NCBI RefSeq assembly: GCF_031585635.1
Contig: NZ_CP134195.1
Location: 2,232,001-2,296,000 of the forward strand
Length of the DNA: 64,000 nucleotides
From: Paraburkholderia sp. FT54
Lineage (GTDB): Bacteria > Pseudomonadota > Gammaproteobacteria > Burkholderiales > Burkholderiaceae
Direction of reading: 5' to 3'
This document shows positions 60,872-64,000 of the stretch, piece by piece. The position numbers were made by a program, and so were the translations under genes. Position 1 is the first letter of the stretch, and every line of letters begins with the position of its first letter. The notes below the pieces were generated by a model that saw nothing but the letters and a program-made list of their open reading frames with translations, was not told the origin of the DNA and did not search any database.

Positions 60872-61552
60872 ATGTCCCAAAAAATCGATTACCTCAACCC
60901 CGCCCTTCCTGCTGGCCTCCGGCGCGTGACGATGCCCGTGGTCGACGCGACCCCAACGACGCTTGATGGATTTGGCAGGCTCGTGACAGACCCGAGCGAG
61001 TGCCCGGTCGAGATTGTGCAGTGGCCAGCGGTCGGAGCAAGGCCCATAGACCCTGGCACCGGTGATGAAGCCGGCACGACCGAAGGCACGTTTGTCAGCG
61101 AATGGCGCGGAGATATTCTCTACGGTCGAAACGAGGCTGTGGGCGGTGACTACATTCTTGCGTACGCAACGGAGCCCGAAGCTGCCCGCGACGACCACCC
61201 CCATGCACCGGAACGGATGCTGCTTTGGCACGCGAACTACCACCCGGATGGCGGACAACTGTTCTTTCCTCTCGACCATCGCCCGTTCTATGTTCCTTTG
61301 GCATTGCCCGGGGACGACATTGCGCCAGAGAAGTTCGTGTGCTTTCGCTTCGATGGACAGCAGGGTCTCTACATCCATCCAAACATCTGGCATGAGGGGG
61401 TGTTCGCTCTTGGAGGCATACAGCGGTTTTTTGATAAGCAGGGCGCCGTCCACGCACGCGTGTCCGTCGACTTTGCCCGCGAGTTTGGTTGTCTTCTCGA
61501 GGCGCCGATCGCGAGCGATGACCGACTGACTGGCCGAGGCGGCGACCTGTAG
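60872..61552 (+). CDS. ureidoglycolate lyase-family protein
   Basis: The 226-residue protein resembles the AllA/ureidoglycolate lyase cupin-like family, with HANYHPDGGQLFFPLDHRPF and the metal-site segment GLYIHPNIWHEGVF near the C terminus. AllA cleaves ureidoglycolate to glyoxylate and urea, but it is shorter (about 160-170 residues) and this protein has an extra N-terminal portion, so another substrate is possible. No allantoin genes are adjacent. It starts at ATG 60872 with no obvious strong ribosome site. Confidence 0.72.
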   Translation: MSQKIDYLNPALPAGLRRVTMPVVDATPTTLDGFGRLVTDPSECPVEIVQWPAVGARPIDPGTGDEAGTTEGTFVSEWRGDILYGRNEAVGGDYILAYATEPEAARDDHPHAPERMLLWHANYHPDGGQLFFPLDHRPFYVPLALPGDDIAPEKFVCFRFDGQQGLYIHPNIWHEGVFALGGIQRFFDKQGAVHARVSVDFAREFGCLLEAPIASDDRLTGRGGDL

Positions 61553-61723
61553 CGGCAGGGAGCGCGCCGCGACGACGGGCAGTAGAATCGCAAGGAGCGC
61601 GTGCGCATTGGCATCGCCAGCCAGGACGCAAGGCGCGGCAGCCAACCGTATCGAGGATTTCTGCAGGAAGGCCCGGCGCGTACCGGCAGGTCACGGACGC
61701 GCCCTTTCTGCCGAGGAGATCTC

Positions 61724-63262
61724 ATGAAGGTACTCGCCGTACATCCCAGTGGCTTGATGTACACCCGCGTGTTCCTGCGACTCGAACCGCTCGGCCTGGA
61801 GACGGTCGCGGCCGTTATCCGCGCGGCTGGACACGAGGTCCGGTTGCTCGACCTGCAAGTGGAATCGCATCGCGATCTGGAGCGGCTGATCCGCAAGTGG
61901 CGTCCTGATGCCGTCTGTTTCTCCGGCAATTACCTCGCCAATATTCCCGAAATCATCGATCTGTCGAAAGCGATCAAGGCGCAGTGGCCCGCCTGCTTCG
62001 TGTTCGTGGGCGGACACAGCGCGTCGTTTACCGCAGCCGATATGCTCAGGCACGCCGAGGGCGCCATCGACTGCGTGCTGAGAGGCGAAGGCGAGGCGAA
62101 GGTCGCCGAACTTCTCGACGCCGTCGCCCGCCAGGCCGATCCGCTGTCGATACCGGGCGTCGTGACCCGCAACGGCGAGGGACCGCTGCCGGGCTTCGCC
62201 GAAAGCCTCGATCAGGTTTGCCCCGCGCGCGATCTGCTGCGACATCGGCGCAAATACTTCATTGGCGTGCTGGATCCGTGTGCGTCGATTGAATTCGCGC
62301 GCGGCTGCCCGTGGGATTGCACGTTCTGCAGCGCATGGACATTCTACGGACGCAGCTATCGTTCACGCAGCCCCACAGTGATCGCCGACGAACTGGCGTC
62401 GATTCGCGAGCCAGGCGTCTTCATCGTCGACGATGTCGCCTTCGTGCATGCGGATCACGGCATGGCGATCGGCCGCGAAATCGAGCGCCGCGGCATACAC
62501 AAAAAGTACTACCTCGAGACACGCGGCGATATGCTGTTGCGCAACAAGGAGGTTTTCGAGTACTGGCGCACGCTGGGCCTGCAATACATGTTTATCGGCA
62601 TGGAGGCGATCGACGCCGAAGGGCTCAAGGCGTTTCGCAAGCGCGTCAATCTCGACAAGAACTTCGAGGCGCTCGCGTTCGCGCGCTCGCTCGGCATCAC
62701 CGTCGCGATCAATCTGATCGCCGATCCCGACTGGGACCATGACCGCTTCGAAGCGATCAGGCAATGGTGTCTGGAGATTCCCGAGATCGTCAACATCAGC
62801 GTGAACACACCTTATCCGGGCACGGAAATCTGGTTGCGCGAGCATCGCCAGTTGACCAGCCTCGACTACCGGCTCTATGACATCCAGCACGCCGTCCTGC
62901 CGACGAAACTGCCCTTGCCCGAGTTCTACCGCGAACTGGTGCGCACGCAACAGGTACTCAACCGCAAGCACCTTGGCTGGCGCGCACTGCGCGGAGCGGC
63001 GAGCGAAGCGGCACATCTGCTGCTGCACGGGCAAACGAACTTCGTGCGAATGCTGTGGCGCTTCAACTCGGTGTTCAATCCGAACCTGCAATTGAACGAC
63101 CACGCGCGCGAAGTCCGGTATTCGATGACGCCGCCTGCCGCATCGGCCGAGCACGCCAATGTCAAGGTACTGTATGTGCACGGGCCGGCGGGACGCAAGG
63201 GCCGCAAGCTCGACGATGCAACGGAAAGTTTCGTCGACGAAACCCGCATGGGTGCGGGCTGA
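61724..63262 (+). CDS. hpnR: B12-binding radical SAM protein, hopanoid C-3 methylase-like
   Basis: The 512-residue protein has an N-terminal B12-binding-like domain (VRLLDLQVESHRDLERLIRK, CFVFVGGHSASFTAADMLRH) and a radical SAM core with CxxxCxxC at Cys195, Cys199 and Cys202 (GCPWDCTFC). The opening MKVLAVHPSGLMYTRVFLRL and the overall layout match my memory of HpnR, which methylates hopanoids at C-3 using cobalamin and SAM. The frame opens at 61601, but ATG at 61724 has a strong GAGGAG site. The usual hopanoid cluster is not in the window, so it stands alone here. Family assignment is by pattern, without a search. Confidence 0.8.
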   Translation: MKVLAVHPSGLMYTRVFLRLEPLGLETVAAVIRAAGHEVRLLDLQVESHRDLERLIRKWRPDAVCFSGNYLANIPEIIDLSKAIKAQWPACFVFVGGHSASFTAADMLRHAEGAIDCVLRGEGEAKVAELLDAVARQADPLSIPGVVTRNGEGPLPGFAESLDQVCPARDLLRHRRKYFIGVLDPCASIEFARGCPWDCTFCSAWTFYGRSYRSRSPTVIADELASIREPGVFIVDDVAFVHADHGMAIGREIERRGIHKKYYLETRGDMLLRNKEVFEYWRTLGLQYMFIGMEAIDAEGLKAFRKRVNLDKNFEALAFARSLGITVAINLIADPDWDHDRFEAIRQWCLEIPEIVNISVNTPYPGTEIWLREHRQLTSLDYRLYDIQHAVLPTKLPLPEFYRELVRTQQVLNRKHLGWRALRGAASEAAHLLLHGQTNFVRMLWRFNSVFNPNLQLNDHAREVRYSMTPPAASAEHANVKVLYVHGPAGRKGRKLDDATESFVDETRMGAG

Positions 63263-63306
63263 TGTTCTAATGCCGATACGAGAGTGACCACAACGAAGAG
63301 GCGCCA

Positions 63307-64000
63307 GTGCTTGAATTATCGGTTCGTGACAAAGCAATGCTCAGTGGTGAGTTGGGTGATGGCGCAGCGCTCGCGATGCGCATAGTTGCCGCCACGGCGC
63401 ATGTGATGAACGCCCAGGAACTCGTCGACATTTCCTCCGCGCACATCGACGGGTGTCTCTATCACGGATCCGTCAGTCTCGATTTCGTCGAACGGTTTGT
63501 CGCGTCCGGAACGCGGGTCGCCGTGCCGACCACACTCAATGTCGGATCGCTCGATCTCATTCATCCGGAGCTGTATCGCGGCAAAACGGCAACCGCGAAT
63601 GCCGCCAGGCGCCTGATGGAAGCGCATCTGGAACTCGGGTGCGAAGCGACCTTCACATGCGCGCCGTACCAGCTCAAGCACCGTCCGCGCATGGGCGATC
63701 AGATCGCATGGGCTGAATCGAACGCGATCGTTTTCGCCAACTCCGTGTTGGGCGCCCGGACAAGCCGCTACGGCGATTTTCTCGATCTTGCGGCGGCAAT
63801 TACCGGCCGCGCCCCGAATGCCGGACTACACGTCACCGAGAACAGGGCCGCCCGCATTGTGCTCGAAGCGCCCAGCTTTGGTGACTCCCCGCGGCGCGAC
63901 GCCTGCTTCGCGGCGCTCGGTTTTCTGCTTGGCCTCAATGCCGGCGCAACGGTGGCGGCCATCACGGGCCTGCCTGCCGACACAACAGAGGACGAGCTTA
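63307..64000 (+). CDS. aconitase X (AcnX) family protein, 5' part
   Basis: The first 231 codons are visible; the gene runs off the right edge. GTG at 63307, with a GAAGAGG ribosome site, gives LELSVRDKAMLSGELGDGAA, a typical AcnX start. AYLG-like landmarks include ISSAHIDGCLYHGS, VPTTLNVGSLDL, TFTCAPYQL and GDQIAWAESNAIVFANSVLGARTS. Bacterial AcnX proteins include cis-3-hydroxy-L-proline dehydratase; archaeal ones are mevalonate-5-phosphate dehydratase. It lies 44 bp after hpnR, possibly in one operon, but the two have no known link. Confidence 0.85.
   Translation, partial: MLELSVRDKAMLSGELGDGAALAMRIVAATAHVMNAQELVDISSAHIDGCLYHGSVSLDFVERFVASGTRVAVPTTLNVGSLDLIHPELYRGKTATANAARRLMEAHLELGCEATFTCAPYQLKHRPRMGDQIAWAESNAIVFANSVLGARTSRYGDFLDLAAAITGRAPNAGLHVTENRAARIVLEAPSFGDSPRRDACFAALGFLLGLNAGATVAAITGLPADTTEDEL

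Overview
The window is high-GC, gene-dense betaproteobacterial chromosome, most likely Burkholderia or Paraburkholderia. The best evidence is the housekeeping run tig-clpP-clpX-lon-hupB-tRNA-Val, together with purL, pgi, the selO-msrB-yciB-bolA-PPIase run, and a hopanoid C-3 methylase-like radical SAM gene. The genus is inferred from gene order and protein character; no database search was run.

Layout. 1-7 kb: the tail of a LEA-like protein, then three leftward genes for fatty-acid or acyl-CoA breakdown (thiolase, a fused enoyl-CoA hydratase/3-hydroxyacyl-CoA dehydrogenase, an acyl-CoA ligase), interrupted by an odd predicted zinc metallopeptidase gene. 7-11 kb: selO, msrB, yciB, a bolA-family gene and a periplasmic parvulin, closed by a strong terminator. 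11-13 kb: a hipBA toxin-antitoxin module with four operator copies spaced exactly 51 bp apart. 13-26.5 kb: purL, a DadA-like oxidase, nnrDE, pgi, an orphan LolD-like ATPase back to back with a TesA-like esterase, a small lipoprotein, ppiD and tRNA-Asp. 27-31.6 kb: a LysR regulator divergent from an FMN/FAD demethylase-type oxidoreductase and a lone family-5 solute-binding protein. 31.9-39 kb: tRNA-Val, hupB, lon, clpX, clpP and tig, several separated by their own terminators. 39-47 kb: glycerate kinase, a MarR regulator, a DUF3999/DUF2339 membrane pair and a small hypothetical.

47.5-58.6 kb is an accessory catabolic island. It holds an oxalate/formate-type MFS antiporter, a LysR regulator, a polyamine/opine-type ABC importer (binding protein, ATPase, two permeases), a three-component flavin/[2Fe-2S] amine dehydrogenase resembling opine oxidase or D-hydroxyproline dehydrogenase, a second DadA-like oxidase and a RidA imine deaminase. 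The genes overlap or abut, so they probably form one operon for uptake and oxidation of an amino- or imino-acid derivative whose identity cannot be read from the sequence.

58.6-64 kb: a short coding remnant, a metallo-beta-lactamase-fold hydrolase divergent from a TetR regulator with two shared operators, a ureidoglycolate-lyase-like protein, the HpnR-like gene, and the start of an aconitase-X gene cut by the window end.
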